DNA of 64,000 bases from Robbsia betulipollinis (lineage in GTDB: Bacteria > Pseudomonadota > Gammaproteobacteria > Burkholderiales > Burkholderiaceae): NCBI RefSeq assembly GCF_026624755.1, contig NZ_JAPMXC010000001.1, positions 1,956,365-2,020,364 on the forward strand. The letters run 5' to 3'. A program made the position numbers and the translations under genes. This document shows, piece after piece, positions 40,252 to 50,602 of the stretch. How positions within the stretch are numbered: position 1 is the first letter of the stretch; each line of letters opens with the position of its first letter. The notes beneath the pieces are model-generated. The model searched no databases. It was not told where the DNA came from and was given only the letters and a program-made list of their open reading frames with translations.

Positions 40252-41076
40252 CTATTGACGTGCCGTCCGCGCGTTGTCCGGCAGCGGCATCGAGAAATTG
40301 GTCCGGAACGGGTTGATGTCCAGCCCGCCGCGGCGGGTATAGCGCGCATACACCGCGAGCTGCGTCGGCCGGCAGTGACGCTGGATGTCGGTGAAGATCC
40401 GCTCGACGCACTGCTCATGAAAACCGGTATGCATCCGGTACGACACGATATAGCGCAACAACCCCGCCTGATCGATCTGCGGCCCCGCGTAGCGGATCTG
40501 CACGCTGCCCCAGTCCGGCTGCCCGGTCACCGGACAGTTCGATTTCAGCAGGTTCGACACCAGCGTCTCCTCCACCGGCGCCTCGTCGAGGCGCGCGCTC
40601 AGCAGGTTCGCATCCGGCATGTAGACATCCGTATCCAGGTCCAGACGGTCGAGATCGACACCGGCGAGTTCGTCGAGCACGAGCTCGCCGAAGGCGTCCG
40701 GCAGCGTGATCCGGATCTGCACCGGCGCGCCGCAGAGCGCCGAGACGTCTCGGCGGATCGTGTCGCTCAACTGCTCGGCCGATTCCAGCCGGGTCTGCGC
40801 GAAGGATCCCAGGTACAGCTTGAACGACTTCGACTCGACGATGTTCGGCGAATCGGCCGGCACCAGCGCGGTCAGCAGCGCGACGCGCGGTTTGCCGCGC
40901 GGCGTCAGCCACGACAGTTCGTACGCGTTCCAGATATCCATGCCGAAGAACGGCAGCGCGCCGGTCAAACCGATCTCCGCGCGGCCGCGGCTGCGCTCGA
41001 TCGGAAACAGCAGGCCGGCGTCGTAGGTATCGCGATATTCGACCGGCTTGCCGAGAGTGGACTGTTCGGGTGTCAT
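40252..41076 (-). CDS. queF: NADPH-dependent 7-cyano-7-deazaguanine reductase
   Basis: 274 aa long-form QueF (tandem T-fold). It reduces preQ0 to preQ1 in queuosine synthesis. The active-site Cys is in [17 protein letters not shown]; the substrate motif [16 protein letters not shown] and C-terminal [15 protein letters not shown] and [16 protein letters not shown] are conserved. It lies 10 bp downstream of ilvA on the same strand, a pairing common in Burkholderia-type chromosomes, and is probably cotranscribed. Confidence 0.96.
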   Translation of the reverse strand: MTPEQSTLGKPVEYRDTYDAGLLFPIERSRGRAEIGLTGALPFFGMDIWNAYELSWLTPRGKPRVALLTALVPADSPNIVESKSFKLYLGSFAQTRLESAEQLSDTIRRDVSALCGAPVQIRITLPDAFGELVLDELAGVDLDRLDLDTDVYMPDANLLSARLDEAPVEETLVSNLLKSNCPVTGQPDWGSVQIRYAGPQIDQAGLLRYIVSYRMHTGFHEQCVERIFTDIQRHCRPTQLAVYARYTRRGGLDINPFRTNFSMPLPDNARTARQ

Positions 41077-41086
41077 CGAAAAAACC

Positions 41087-42691
41087 TCATCGATCCTGGT
41101 GAAGGGAAGGCACAGCGCCAGCGGGCGTCATGTCGGCGCCTGTGTCGGCGCTCGTGTCGGCGCTCGTGTCGGCAAGAAACAGCCGGTACACCGGGTTGTC
41201 CGTCTCGTTCCAGTGCGGATAGCCCAGCGCCTCCAGAAACGTGCCGAACGCCGCGCACTCGTCCGCCGGGACCTGGAGACCGACGAGGATGCTGCTGTAA
41301 TCCGCGCCCTGGTTGCGGTAGTGGAACAGGCTGATGTTCCAGTTCGGCGACATCGACGACAGGAAGCGCATCAGCGCGCCCGGGCGTTCCGGAAACTCGA
41401 AGCGGTACAGCAGCTCGTCGCTGGCGAGCGGCGAATGCCCGCCCACCATGTGCCGCACGTGCTGTTTCGCGAGTTCGTCCTGCGTCAGGTTCAGCGTCGC
41501 GAAGCCGGTCCGCTCGAAAGCCGCCGCCAGCGCCACGCCCTCGTCGCGGCTGCGCGTCTGCACGCCCACGAAGATATGCGCGGCGCGCCGGTCGGCGATC
41601 CGGTAATTGAACTCGGTGACGTTGCGCTCGCCGACGATCTCGCAGAAGCGCCGGAAACTGCCGCGCGCCTCGGGAATCGTCACCGCGAACACCGCCTCGC
41701 GCGATTCGCCCACCTCGGCGCGCTCCGCGACGAAACGCATCCGGTCGAAATTCAGATTCGCACCGGAGTTGATCGCGATCAGCGTCGCGTCGCGCAACCC
41801 CTCGCGCTCCGCGTATTGCTTCGCGCCCGCGACCGCGAGCGCGCCGGCCGGCTCCAGCAGGCTGCGCGTGTCCTGGAACACGTCCTTGATCGCCGCGCAC
41901 AGCGCATCGGTGTCCACGCGAATGATCTCGTCGAGGTATTCCCGACACACGCGGAAGGTTTCGCCGCCCACCAGTTTCACCGCCGTGCCGTCCGAGAACA
42001 GCCCGACCTCCGCCAGTTCCACGCGCTCGCCGCGTTCCAGCGACTGCGCCATCGCGCAGGAATCCTCCGTCTGCACGCCGATCACCTTGATCTCCGGGCG
42101 CACCGCCTTGACGTAGGCCGACACGCCCGAGGCCAGGCCGCCGCCGCCGATCGGCACGAAGATCGCGTCGATCGGGCCCTGATGCTGGCGCAGGATCTCC
42201 ATGCCGACGGTGCCGGCGCCGGCGATCACGTCCGGGTCGTCGAACGGATGGACGAAGCTCAAACCGCGCGCCGCCTGAAGGGTCAGCGCATGCCCGTACG
42301 CGTCCGAATACGACTCGCCGTGCAGCACCACGTCCACCCAGTTGCCGCCGTGCGCGCGCACCGCGTCGACCTTCACCTGCGGCGTGGTCGTCGGCATCAC
42401 GATTACCGCGGTGCAGCGCAGGCGCGCGGCCGCCAGCGCCACGCCCTGCGCGTGGTTGCCCGCCGACGCGGCCAGCACGCCGCGCGCGCGTTCCTCGGCC
42501 GACAGGCCCGACATCTTGTTGTACGCGCCGCGCAGCTTGAACGAGAACACCGGCTGATTGTCCTCGCGCTTGAAATAAATTCGGTTGCCCAGCCGCGCGG
42601 AGAGGTTCGGGGCGAAATCCAGCTCGCTCTCGCGCGCGACGTCGTAGACGCGCGCGTTCAGCACTTTTCTCAGATAGTCGGGGGCCGGCAT
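41087..42691 (-). CDS. ilvA: Threonine ammonia-lyase, biosynthetic
   Basis: 534 aa. The PLP domain begins with [20 protein letters not shown], carries the Schiff-base lysine in [12 protein letters not shown] (Lys52), [17 protein letters not shown] and the Gly-rich phosphate loop [11 protein letters not shown]. Two ACT-like regulatory domains follow ([20 protein letters not shown]-type and [20 protein letters not shown]), which bind isoleucine for feedback inhibition. It catalyses the first step of isoleucine synthesis. The C-terminus carries an extra repeat, [14 protein letters not shown], encoded by a 12-bp tandem repeat (about 41129-41172), beyond the normal end of the family. Confidence 0.95.
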   Translation of the reverse strand: MPAPDYLRKVLNARVYDVARESELDFAPNLSARLGNRIYFKREDNQPVFSFKLRGAYNKMSGLSAEERARGVLAASAGNHAQGVALAAARLRCTAVIVMPTTTPQVKVDAVRAHGGNWVDVVLHGESYSDAYGHALTLQAARGLSFVHPFDDPDVIAGAGTVGMEILRQHQGPIDAIFVPIGGGGLASGVSAYVKAVRPEIKVIGVQTEDSCAMAQSLERGERVELAEVGLFSDGTAVKLVGGETFRVCREYLDEIIRVDTDALCAAIKDVFQDTRSLLEPAGALAVAGAKQYAEREGLRDATLIAINSGANLNFDRMRFVAERAEVGESREAVFAVTIPEARGSFRRFCEIVGERNVTEFNYRIADRRAAHIFVGVQTRSRDEGVALAAAFERTGFATLNLTQDELAKQHVRHMVGGHSPLASDELLYRFEFPERPGALMRFLSSMSPNWNISLFHYRNQGADYSSILVGLQVPADECAAFGTFLEALGYPHWNETDNPVYRLFLADTSADTSADTGADMTPAGAVPSLHQDR

Positions 42692-42775
42692 GGTCGTGTC
42701 CGCGGTTTTGCGAGACCGCCATGATAGCGCGGTCGGGGGCGGTGTCGCTGCGCGGCGGGGTGGGGCGGGCGGTTG

Positions 42776-42840
42776 CTCAATTTTACGCGGGCGACATCAC
42801 GCCGAGGCGTAAGGCGTTACCCACGTTCGTCATCGGCGCG
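42776..42840 (+). repeat. Upstream block shared with the second autotransporter
   Basis: CTCAATTTTACG, a 31-base variable segment ending GGCG, then TTACnCACG and CGTCA recur at 47608-47672 with equal internal spacing (27 bases from GGCG to TTAC in both). It lies 80-145 bp before the first autotransporter. The homology shows the promoter regions were duplicated with the genes. Confidence 0.7.
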
Positions 42841-42920
42841 CGCATGCGTCGTTTTCGATCGAAAGGCAGTCGATGACACACCATTGACCTGCGACGCGTC
42901 GCGCCTACCTTGCCCGTTCC

Positions 42921-45900
42921 ATGACCCCCCTTTCGTTCCGCAGAAAATACGGCGTGCGCCATTTTGGCCGCCGCAAGGTGTTTCTCTCCCGGCTGTGTTT
43001 GTCGATGTTGTATGGGTTGGGGGTAGTCAATGCAGTGCAACCTGTTGTGGCCCAGACCGTCGTGGCGACTGACCAGACCACTTCGGGAAATCTCGCCAGT
43101 CCAGCGATTTCCGCTGGAGAAACACTGCACGTCACGTCCGGTTATACGACGACCCGCGCGACGGTCTACTCAGGCGGGTTGGAAGATATTCTGGCAGGTG
43201 GCATTGGCATCGCGACGATGGTATCCGCTGGCGGTGCGCAGAAGGTAGCGGGCTACGCGTTCTCCACGGTGGTTTCCTCGGGCGGTGTGGAATCCGTGAC
43301 AAGCGGCGGCGTGACCAGCCGCTCGATAGTATTGTCCGGCGGTTCGCAAAACGTCGGCAGCGGCGCGTTTGCGTCCAACACCATCGTCAACGGTCTGCAA
43401 ACGATTTTCTCGGGAGGCTCCTCGCTACTGGCCTACGTCGTCACCGGCGGCATGCAGACCGTTTCCGCTGGAGGGCTGGCGGTTTCCAGTTTTGTGACCG
43501 ACGGCGGCGTGCAAACGGTTGCCAGCAATGGTACCGCCAACATAACGACATTAAGCCGGGCGTCGCAAGTGGTGAACGCTGGCGGCAGCGCGCAAAACAC
43601 TTATGTAGGCACACAGGCGCTGCAAACGGTTCAGGCGGGTGGGGTGGCAACCAGTACCACCATTGGGACTAACGGAGTGGGTTATGGTTTTGCCGTTACT
43701 CTCACTGGCGCCACCACGCCGCCAACCAATCGCGCCGGCGGGACGCAACTGGTCTCAGGTCTGGCGGATGCGACAACCATCGGCGGCGCCGGACTGCAAA
43801 TCGTCGCTAGCGGCGGCCGCGCGACCAATACCGTCGCCGCCGGATCGCAAACCATTATGAGCGGAGGCTGGGCGTCCGGTACGACCGTGGCCGCCTACGG
43901 GTGGCAGACGATATCGGCGGGCGGTGTCGCGGTTGCCACAACGGTGTCCTCGCGCGGTACCGAAGTCATCAGTGCCGGAGGCTCGGCCACGGGAATCGTG
44001 CAGAACCAGGGCGCGGTGCTCGTCACCGATGCCGGCGCGACGCTCGACGGCGTCAATGCGGTGGGGGTCTTCAGCATCGCCGGTGGCGTCGCCAGCGGCC
44101 TCTTGCTGGAGAACGGCGGTAACTTGCTGGTGACGGGGCCGCAGCAGACGGCGATTGGAACCATCGTTGGTGCGGATGGCGTGTTGACCATTTCGGCAGG
44201 AGGAACCTCGCTTTCCTCGGTCATTAGTGCAAGCGGCACGGAATATGTCATCGGTAGCGGTTCGCTCGCTAACTCGTCGACGGTCAACGGCGCACAGAGA
44301 TTGACGCTGGGCGGAGCGGCGCTTTCTGCCACCGTGGCGAACGGGGGAGTCCAGTACGTCAATTCCGGGAGCCTTGCGATATCGACACTCGTCAGTCAGG
44401 GTGCACAGAATATTGAGATTGGCGGGGTTGCCTCGAACACGGTTTTATCGAACGGCGTTAGTTTTCAGAACGTGTACGGCACGGCGATCGGGACGGAAAT
44501 CTCCTCCGGCAGCGTGCAAACCATCTATGCGAGCGGTTCCGCCATCAGCGCCCACCTGTTGAACGGCGGGCAACAGAATATCTCGGCCGGTGGCCTGGTG
44601 TTCGACAACCTGATCGATGCCGGCGCCACGCAGACCATCGGCAACGGCGTCATCGCGAGCGGCGGCGTGGTGTCCGGCGTGCAGAACATCACGTCGGGCG
44701 GCGTTACGCAAAGCATCACGGTGGCCGCCGGCGGCCTGCAATCGGTGGGCATGAACGCCCAGGCGAGTGGCGGTACCGTGTTTGGCCAGCAAACCGTGTC
44801 CTCGGGCGGCGCGGTGAGCCTGACGACGATCGGCGCCGGTGGTTCGCAGCGCGTGCTGTCCGGCGCCTCGTCGCTGTCGGCGACGGTCGCCAGCGGGGGC
44901 ACCCTGGACGTTCGGCCCGGTGCCGCGGCGACGGCGATCACGCAGGCGAGCGGGGCGGCGTTGATCGTCGATATTGCCGGCGCCACGCTCGACGGCACCA
45001 ACGCGTCCGGCGGTTTCCTCGTGCAGAGCGGCTATGCCAGCGGCCTGTTGCTGGAAAACGGCGGCACGGGCACGGTCGCCGGACCCAGCGTGGCGGCCTA
45101 CCAGAGCATCCTCAACGCCGGCGGCGCGCTGAACGTCAGGCTCGGCGGCACCTCGCACGAGACCTCGATCAACACGGGCGGCGTCGAGACCATCACGAAC
45201 ACCGGTTCCGTCGCGTCGTATTCGGTGTTGAACGGCGGCCGCCAGGAACTGGTCGATGGCGGCGCGGCCGTGTTCGCGACGGTCGCTAGCGCCGGCATAC
45301 AGAATGTCGGCTCGCGCAGCACCGCGACGTCCACCACGCTGAACGCCGGCGGCACGCAGAACGTCTTGTTCGGCGGCAAGGCCAGCAACACGGTGGTCAA
45401 CGCCAGCGGCGTGCAGAACGTGTTCGCCGGCGGCTCGACCTTCTTCACGCTCGTGAACGACGGCGGCACGCAGAACATCGCCTCCGGCGGCGTGTCGATC
45501 AGCACCTCCGTGGCGGCGGGCGGCACGCAAAGCGTCACGGACGGCGGCGTCGTCATCGGCAACAGCGTCAGCAGCGGCGCCACCCAGACCGTCGGCAGCG
45601 GCGGCGCGGCGAGCGGCGGCACGGTGGCGTCGGGCGGCTCGCAGACCGTGACGAACGGCGGCACGGCGAGCGGCAGCATGGTGGCATCCGGCGGCTCGCA
45701 GACCGTGACGAATGGCGGCACGGCGAGCGATACGACCGTCAGCGGCGGGTCGCAGACCGTCTCGGCGGGTGGCGGCACGACGAACACCGTGGTGGGTGGT
45801 GGCGGGGTGCAGACGGTGCAGACGGGCGCCACCGCGAACGGCACGACGGTCAACGACGGCACGCTGATCGTGAATGGCACGGCGGCGAATGTGACACTGA

Positions 45901-47558
45901 ATGCTGCGTCCATCCTCACTGGCGTGGGCCGGATCGCGTCGGATCTGACGGTCAACAGCGGCAGCACCCTGGCGGCCGCCACGCCGGGCGCGGGCCTGTC
46001 GGTGACGGGCGCCCTTACGTTCAAGACCGGATCGACCTATGCGGTGACGGTCGCCAGCACGCCGGCGAGCGGCAACGGCGCGGGGACGGATAGTGCGGGT
46101 GCCTCGGGGCTGTCCGCGCTGGGTGGCGTCACGACGGTGACGGGCAATGTCGCGATCGCGCCGGGCACCACGCTCACGCTCACCGCGCAGCCCGGCCTCT
46201 ACACCCCCGGCATGAAGTTCGCGATCGTGAACTACGGCGGCACGGCGTCCGGCAGCTTCGACACCGTCAACAACGATTTCGCCTACGTGGTGCCCACGCT
46301 CAGCTACGACGCGGGCCAGATCGCGGTGACGCTGGTGGTCTCGCCGATGGCGAGCTTCGCCTCGGTCGCGCAGACCGGCGATCAGGCAGGCGTGGGCAAC
46401 GCCGTGACAAGCATCTACCGCGCGGGCGGCAACGCGCTCACCACCGCGTTGTTGTCGGCATCGACGACGCAGGCGCGCGCCGCGCTCACGCAGATGGCGG
46501 GTGACGAGACGCCGGCGTTCCGGCAGATTGCCGAGCGGCGGATGGATCAGGCGCAAGGCGTGATCAGCGATCGGCTGGGGGGTGTCAATACGGCGGATGG
46601 CGGCGCGACGGTGGCGAGCGCGTCCGGTTCGGAGAAGTCGGGGTTGGCGCTTTCAGGCGCATCGGGCAGCGCAGCGGCAGCCATTGATCCGGTGAACAAG
46701 GTAGAACGCGAATTGTGGGTGCAGGCGAGCTACCAGAACGCGCGCACCGCCGGCAACGACGCCACCGGTGCCGCCGCTTATCTCGACCGCTCCACGGCGC
46801 TGACGATCGGCCATGACCGGGCGATCACGCCGACGGTGCGCGTCGGCGCCGCGCTGATGCTCAACAACGACACGGTGAGTTTCAGCGACCGTGGCGCGAA
46901 CGGGCGCGTCAATGGCGTGCAGGCGCTGCTCTACGGCAGTTTCGTACCCGTGGACCGCCCGGTGTTCGTCAATACCATCGCCGGCTATGGCTGGTGGAAC
47001 AACACGCTCTCGCGGCAAGTGACGTTGGGTACGCTGTCGGGCAATGCGAATGGCAGCTTCGATACCACGGCCGCGTCGCTCTATACCGAAGCCGGGCTGA
47101 ATCTCGCCACCGCCATCGGGACAGTGCAGCCGTACGCTGGCGTGAAAGTGGGCCGTTACCAGCAGCAGGGCTATGCGGAAAGCGCGGCGAGCGGTACGAA
47201 CGTGTTCGACCTGCGCTACGGCGGCGCGCATACCACGGCCGCGTCGGGTTTGCTGGGCGTGCGCGTGAAGCACGACGGCGCGGCGCTCTTCGGACACGGC
47301 TTCGACTGGCAGATGGACGTGGCATGGCAACACCGCTTCGGCCCGGGCGACAGCACGGTGCAGGCGGCCTTCGCCGATGCGCCCACGATCGGCTATCAAG
47401 TCGGCGGCACGAAGATGGACCACGACGCGCTGCGCACGACGCTGGGGGTGAAGTGGGCGCTGAACCGCACCACATCGCTGTATGTGAATGCCGGCATGTC
47501 GCTGGGCGCGACGATGCGGACGTACGCGGGCAATGCCGGGGTGCAGTGGAAGTGGTAG
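42921..47558 (+). CDS. AIDA/Ag43-type autotransporter adhesin 1
   Basis: 1545 aa type Va autotransporter. Leader MTPLSFRRKYGVRHFGRRKV plus hydrophobic core ending near VQPVVAQ. The passenger (about residues 50-1180) is built of degenerate repeats of the form GGxQxVxxGGxAxxTxVxxG, predicted to form a long right-handed beta-helix, with three insertions of a GLLLENGG unit. A pertactin-like stem (TLTAQPGLYTPGMKFAIVNY) leads to a 12-strand barrel of about 270 residues from ELWVQASYQNARTAGNDAT to the C-terminal WKW. These are surface adhesins for aggregation and attachment. Ser/Thr-rich repeats are the usual substrate of autotransporter heptosyltransferases, one of which lies at 55422. The first 1.7 kb is visibly less GC-rich than the rest. 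Confidence 0.92.
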   Translation: MTPLSFRRKYGVRHFGRRKVFLSRLCLSMLYGLGVVNAVQPVVAQTVVATDQTTSGNLASPAISAGETLHVTSGYTTTRATVYSGGLEDILAGGIGIATMVSAGGAQKVAGYAFSTVVSSGGVESVTSGGVTSRSIVLSGGSQNVGSGAFASNTIVNGLQTIFSGGSSLLAYVVTGGMQTVSAGGLAVSSFVTDGGVQTVASNGTANITTLSRASQVVNAGGSAQNTYVGTQALQTVQAGGVATSTTIGTNGVGYGFAVTLTGATTPPTNRAGGTQLVSGLADATTIGGAGLQIVASGGRATNTVAAGSQTIMSGGWASGTTVAAYGWQTISAGGVAVATTVSSRGTEVISAGGSATGIVQNQGAVLVTDAGATLDGVNAVGVFSIAGGVASGLLLENGGNLLVTGPQQTAIGTIVGADGVLTISAGGTSLSSVISASGTEYVIGSGSLANSSTVNGAQRLTLGGAALSATVANGGVQYVNSGSLAISTLVSQGAQNIEIGGVASNTVLSNGVSFQNVYGTAIGTEISSGSVQTIYASGSAISAHLLNGGQQNISAGGLVFDNLIDAGATQTIGNGVIASGGVVSGVQNITSGGVTQSITVAAGGLQSVGMNAQASGGTVFGQQTVSSGGAVSLTTIGAGGSQRVLSGASSLSATVASGGTLDVRPGAAATAITQASGAALIVDIAGATLDGTNASGGFLVQSGYASGLLLENGGTGTVAGPSVAAYQSILNAGGALNVRLGGTSHETSINTGGVETITNTGSVASYSVLNGGRQELVDGGAAVFATVASAGIQNVGSRSTATSTTLNAGGTQNVLFGGKASNTVVNASGVQNVFAGGSTFFTLVNDGGTQNIASGGVSISTSVAAGGTQSVTDGGVVIGNSVSSGATQTVGSGGAASGGTVASGGSQTVTNGGTASGSMVASGGSQTVTNGGTASDTTVSGGSQTVSAGGGTTNTVVGGGGVQTVQTGATANGTTVNDGTLIVNGTAANVTLNAASILTGVGRIASDLTVNSGSTLAAATPGAGLSVTGALTFKTGSTYAVTVASTPASGNGAGTDSAGASGLSALGGVTTVTGNVAIAPGTTLTLTAQPGLYTPGMKFAIVNYGGTASGSFDTVNNDFAYVVPTLSYDAGQIAVTLVVSPMASFASVAQTGDQAGVGNAVTSIYRAGGNALTTALLSASTTQARAALTQMAGDETPAFRQIAERRMDQAQGVISDRLGGVNTADGGATVASASGSEKSGLALSGASGSAAAAIDPVNKVERELWVQASYQNARTAGNDATGAAAYLDRSTALTIGHDRAITPTVRVGAALMLNNDTVSFSDRGANGRVNGVQALLYGSFVPVDRPVFVNTIAGYGWWNNTLSRQVTLGTLSGNANGSFDTTAASLYTEAGLNLATAIGTVQPYAGVKVGRYQQQGYAESAASGTNVFDLRYGGAHTTAASGLLGVRVKHDGAALFGHGFDWQMDVAWQHRFGPGDSTVQAAFADAPTIGYQVGGTKMDHDALRTTLGVKWALNRTTSLYVNAGMSLGATMRTYAGNAGVQWKW

Positions 47559-47607
47559 CGAAAGTCATCATCCGGGGCGCATGCCGTGCATGCCGTCCTG
47601 GATGATG

Positions 47608-47672
47608 ACTCAATTTTACGAAGGCGGAACAACTTAGGCATGCGAGGCGTTACTCACGAGCGTCACTGGCGC
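47608..47672 (+). repeat. Upstream block shared with the first autotransporter
   Basis: Second copy of the 42776-42840 block. Here the variable segment contains GGAAC (47626-47630), 19 bases before TTAC (47650-47653); the first copy lacks GGAAC. Part of the block (GGCGGAACA ... CGTTACTCA ... CGTCA) is also found before the heptosyltransferase gene, with a 16-base spacer there. Confidence 0.7.
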
Positions 47673-47753
47673 GCGCAGAGGTCGTTCTCGATCGGGATCG
47701 CGTCCATGGCATACCCCTGACCCGCGACACGTCGCTCTTCATTCGCCTGCCCC

Positions 47754-50537
47754 ATGAGTCCTCTTTCGTTCCGCAGAAAATACGGTGTGCGCCGTTTCGG
47801 CCGTCGCTGCTCGGATCCCTCCGCCTTGTGCCTGTCCGTATTGTTCGGGATCGGTTTGATCGGCGCGGTGACGCCCGTGCAGGCGCAGCAGGTCGTTTCG
47901 GGCGTGCAGGGTCTGACGAGCGGCACGCTGTCGATGCCCGAGATCCAGGCCGGCGGCATATTGAACGTGGGCAGTGGCGGCGTGACGCGCCAGACGGGCA
48001 TCGCCGCCCAGGGCACCGAGAACCTCCTGGCCGGCGGCATCGCCAGCGGCACGACGGTCAATACGGGCGGCGTGCAGAACGTGTGGAAGGGTGGATCGAC
48101 CGTGGGGACGCTGGTCGAGAACGGCGGCACGCAGAACGTGTATGCGAGCGCCGCGCCGAGCAGCGCGACGACGGGGGCCGTCACGAGCACTGTCATAACG
48201 TCGGCGTCGGCGTCGGCGTCGGCGTCGGTCTCGGCCTCTAGTTCGTCCATCATCGCCTCGACCTTCGCACAGACGGGCAGTGTCGCAGGTGGCGTGACGA
48301 GCGCGTCGGCGGCGGTCATGACGAGCGGCGTGAGCGGCACGACGGTGTTGACCGGGGGCAACCAGAACGTCTTCAGCGGTGGCGTCGTGACGGGCACCTT
48401 CGTCGATGGCGGCACGCAGACGGTGACGAGCGGCGCCAGCGCGACCGCCACGACGGTCGACAACGGTGGCACGCAGACCGTGCTCTCGGGCGGCAGCGCG
48501 AGCGGCACGACCCTGAACGCAACCGGCGTGCAAACCGTCCGGCAGGGCGGTGCCGCGGTGGCGACGCAGGTCAACGCCGGCGGCACGCAGAATGTGTATG
48601 CCAGCTATCCGGTGACATCGAAGACCACGGTCGTCACGGTGCTTCTGCCCCCGTCGGCCCCCGGCCAGCCTAGCGCAGCGTACGCCTATTCGGTCATCAC
48701 GCTCGTCACGGGCACCACGGCGAGCGTGAGCGGCACGACGGTCGTCGCCGGTGGCAGCCAAAACGTTTTCAGCGGCGGCGTGGTGACCGATACCTTCCTC
48801 GACGGCGGCGTCCAGACGCTGGCGAGCGGCGCCAGCGCGACCGCCACGCGTCTGGACAATGGCGGCACGCAGATCGTGCAGTCGGGCGCATACGCGAGCG
48901 GCACGACGGTGAACTCGGGCAGTGTGGTGGTGGACGGCACGGCGTCCCATCTGGTGCTGGGCGACGGCGCCACGGTGGCGGGCACCGGCACCATCGCATC
49001 CGATCTGACGATGGCCCCGGGCAGCACGCTGCGCGCCGCCACGCCGAATGCCGGACTGACGGTGACGGGCAATCTGGCGTTCGCCAGTGGTTCGGTGTAT
49101 GGCGTGACGGTGGATGCCACCGGGGCGGGAATGACGCACGTCGGTGGCAACCTGTCGATCGACGCGGGCAGCACGGTGTCGTTGCTCGCCACGCAGGCCG
49201 GCACGTACAAGGCGAATACCCCGTACACGATCATCGCCTACGACGGCGCGGGCAGCGGCACGTTCGGCACGGCGAAAAGCACGTTCGCCTACGTCACGCC
49301 CGTGTTGACCTATGGCGACAACAAAGTGGTGGTCACGCTGTCCACGATGTCGACCGCGCCGGTGACTCCCGCGGCCCCGGCGGGATTCCCGGTGTATTTC
49401 GCCTCGGTGGCCGCGACCGTCAACCAGCGGCATGTCGGCGACGCGCTGACCTCGATTTACGCCGCGGGCGGCGACCCGCTCACCGGCGTCATGGTGACCG
49501 CCTCGGTGAGTGAGGCGCAACAAGCATTGCGCACGCTCAGCGGCGACGAGGTGCCCGCGTTCGGGCAGATCGCCGAGCGCCGCATGGATCAGGCGCAGGG
49601 CGTGATCAGCAACCGCCTCGCCGATGCAACCGGCGCCGGGCCGGGCGCTGCCACGCCTGGTTCGAAGGCGCAGCCGACGCTGGGGCGCGAACTCTGGGTG
49701 CAAGCGAGCTACCAGAACGCACGCACCGCCGGCAACGACGCCACCGGCGCCGCCGCCTACCTGGACCGCGCCACGGCGCTGACGATCGGCCATGACCGCG
49801 CGATCACGCCGACGGTGCGTGTCGGCGCCGCGCTGATGCTCAACACCGACACGGTGAGCTTCAGCGACCGCGGTGCGAACGGGCGCGTCGATGGCGCGCA
49901 GGCGCTGCTCTACGGCAGCTTCACGCCCGCGGATCGCCCGGTGTTCGTCAATACCATCGCCGGCTACGGTTGGTGGAACAACACGCTATCGCGCCAGGTG
50001 ACGCTGGGCACGCTGTCGGGCAATGCGCATGGCAGCTTCGATACCATGGCCGCGTCGCTCTATACCGAGGCCGGGCTGAATTTCGTCAGCGCCATCGGCA
50101 CGTTGCAACCCTATGTGGGCGCGAAGGTGGGCCGCTACCAGCAGCAAGGTTATGCGGAAAGCGCGGCAAGCGGCACGAACGTGTTCGACCTGCGCTACGG
50201 CGGCGCGCGCACCACGGCCGCATCAAGTTTGTTAGGTATGCGTGTGAAGCACGACGGCGCGGCGCTCTTCGGGCATGGCTTCGACTGGCAGATGGACGTG
50301 GCATGGCAGCACCGCTTCGGCCCGAGCGGAAGCACGCTACAGGCGGCTTTCGTCGATGCGCCCACGATCGGCTATCAGGTCGGCGGCACGAAGATGGATC
50401 ACGACGCGCTGCGCACGACGCTGGGGGTGAAGTGGGCGGTGAACCGGACCATGTCGGTGTATGTCACCGCGGGAATGTCGCTGGGCGCGACGACGCAGGC
50501 GTACGCGGGCAATGCCGGCGTGCAGTGGCGGTGGTGA
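47754..50537 (+). CDS. AIDA/Ag43-type autotransporter adhesin 2
   Basis: 927 aa, leader MSPLSFRRKYGVRRFGRRCS with signal core to VQAQ. The passenger is shorter than in the other two (about residues 45-560), with repeats such as GGVQNVWKGGSTVGTLVENG and an SASASASVSAS run from a 6-bp repeat near 48199-48225. The barrel from RELWVQASYQNARTAGNDAT to WRW is nearly identical to that of adhesin 1, suggesting recent duplication or gene conversion. Start ATG fits the shared leader. Passenger segments about VVAGGSQNVFSGGVVT occur twice, an internal duplication. Confidence 0.92.
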   Translation: MSPLSFRRKYGVRRFGRRCSDPSALCLSVLFGIGLIGAVTPVQAQQVVSGVQGLTSGTLSMPEIQAGGILNVGSGGVTRQTGIAAQGTENLLAGGIASGTTVNTGGVQNVWKGGSTVGTLVENGGTQNVYASAAPSSATTGAVTSTVITSASASASASVSASSSSIIASTFAQTGSVAGGVTSASAAVMTSGVSGTTVLTGGNQNVFSGGVVTGTFVDGGTQTVTSGASATATTVDNGGTQTVLSGGSASGTTLNATGVQTVRQGGAAVATQVNAGGTQNVYASYPVTSKTTVVTVLLPPSAPGQPSAAYAYSVITLVTGTTASVSGTTVVAGGSQNVFSGGVVTDTFLDGGVQTLASGASATATRLDNGGTQIVQSGAYASGTTVNSGSVVVDGTASHLVLGDGATVAGTGTIASDLTMAPGSTLRAATPNAGLTVTGNLAFASGSVYGVTVDATGAGMTHVGGNLSIDAGSTVSLLATQAGTYKANTPYTIIAYDGAGSGTFGTAKSTFAYVTPVLTYGDNKVVVTLSTMSTAPVTPAAPAGFPVYFASVAATVNQRHVGDALTSIYAAGGDPLTGVMVTASVSEAQQALRTLSGDEVPAFGQIAERRMDQAQGVISNRLADATGAGPGAATPGSKAQPTLGRELWVQASYQNARTAGNDATGAAAYLDRATALTIGHDRAITPTVRVGAALMLNTDTVSFSDRGANGRVDGAQALLYGSFTPADRPVFVNTIAGYGWWNNTLSRQVTLGTLSGNAHGSFDTMAASLYTEAGLNFVSAIGTLQPYVGAKVGRYQQQGYAESAASGTNVFDLRYGGARTTAASSLLGMRVKHDGAALFGHGFDWQMDVAWQHRFGPSGSTLQAAFVDAPTIGYQVGGTKMDHDALRTTLGVKWAVNRTMSVYVTAGMSLGATTQAYAGNAGVQWRW

Positions 50538-50602
50538 GCGGTGATCGCAAGCGGTGACGATGGGCGGCGGCCACGCACCGTGGCGGCACGCCGGGGCCGC
50601 GC

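Noticed and set aside
45300-45800. Regular short repeats in adhesin genes as a possible CRISPR array
   Set aside because: Units are degenerate, in frame and encode GGxQxVxxGG beta-helix repeats; there are no unique spacers of constant length.
44445-46556. 703-aa minus-strand ORF opposite adhesin 1
   Set aside because: Mirror of the passenger repeats, with no domain of its own.
47626-47653. GGAAC and TTAC before adhesin 2 as a sixth ECF promoter
   Set aside because: Spacer is 19 rather than 16 bases, and the homologous block before adhesin 1 lacks GGAAC.
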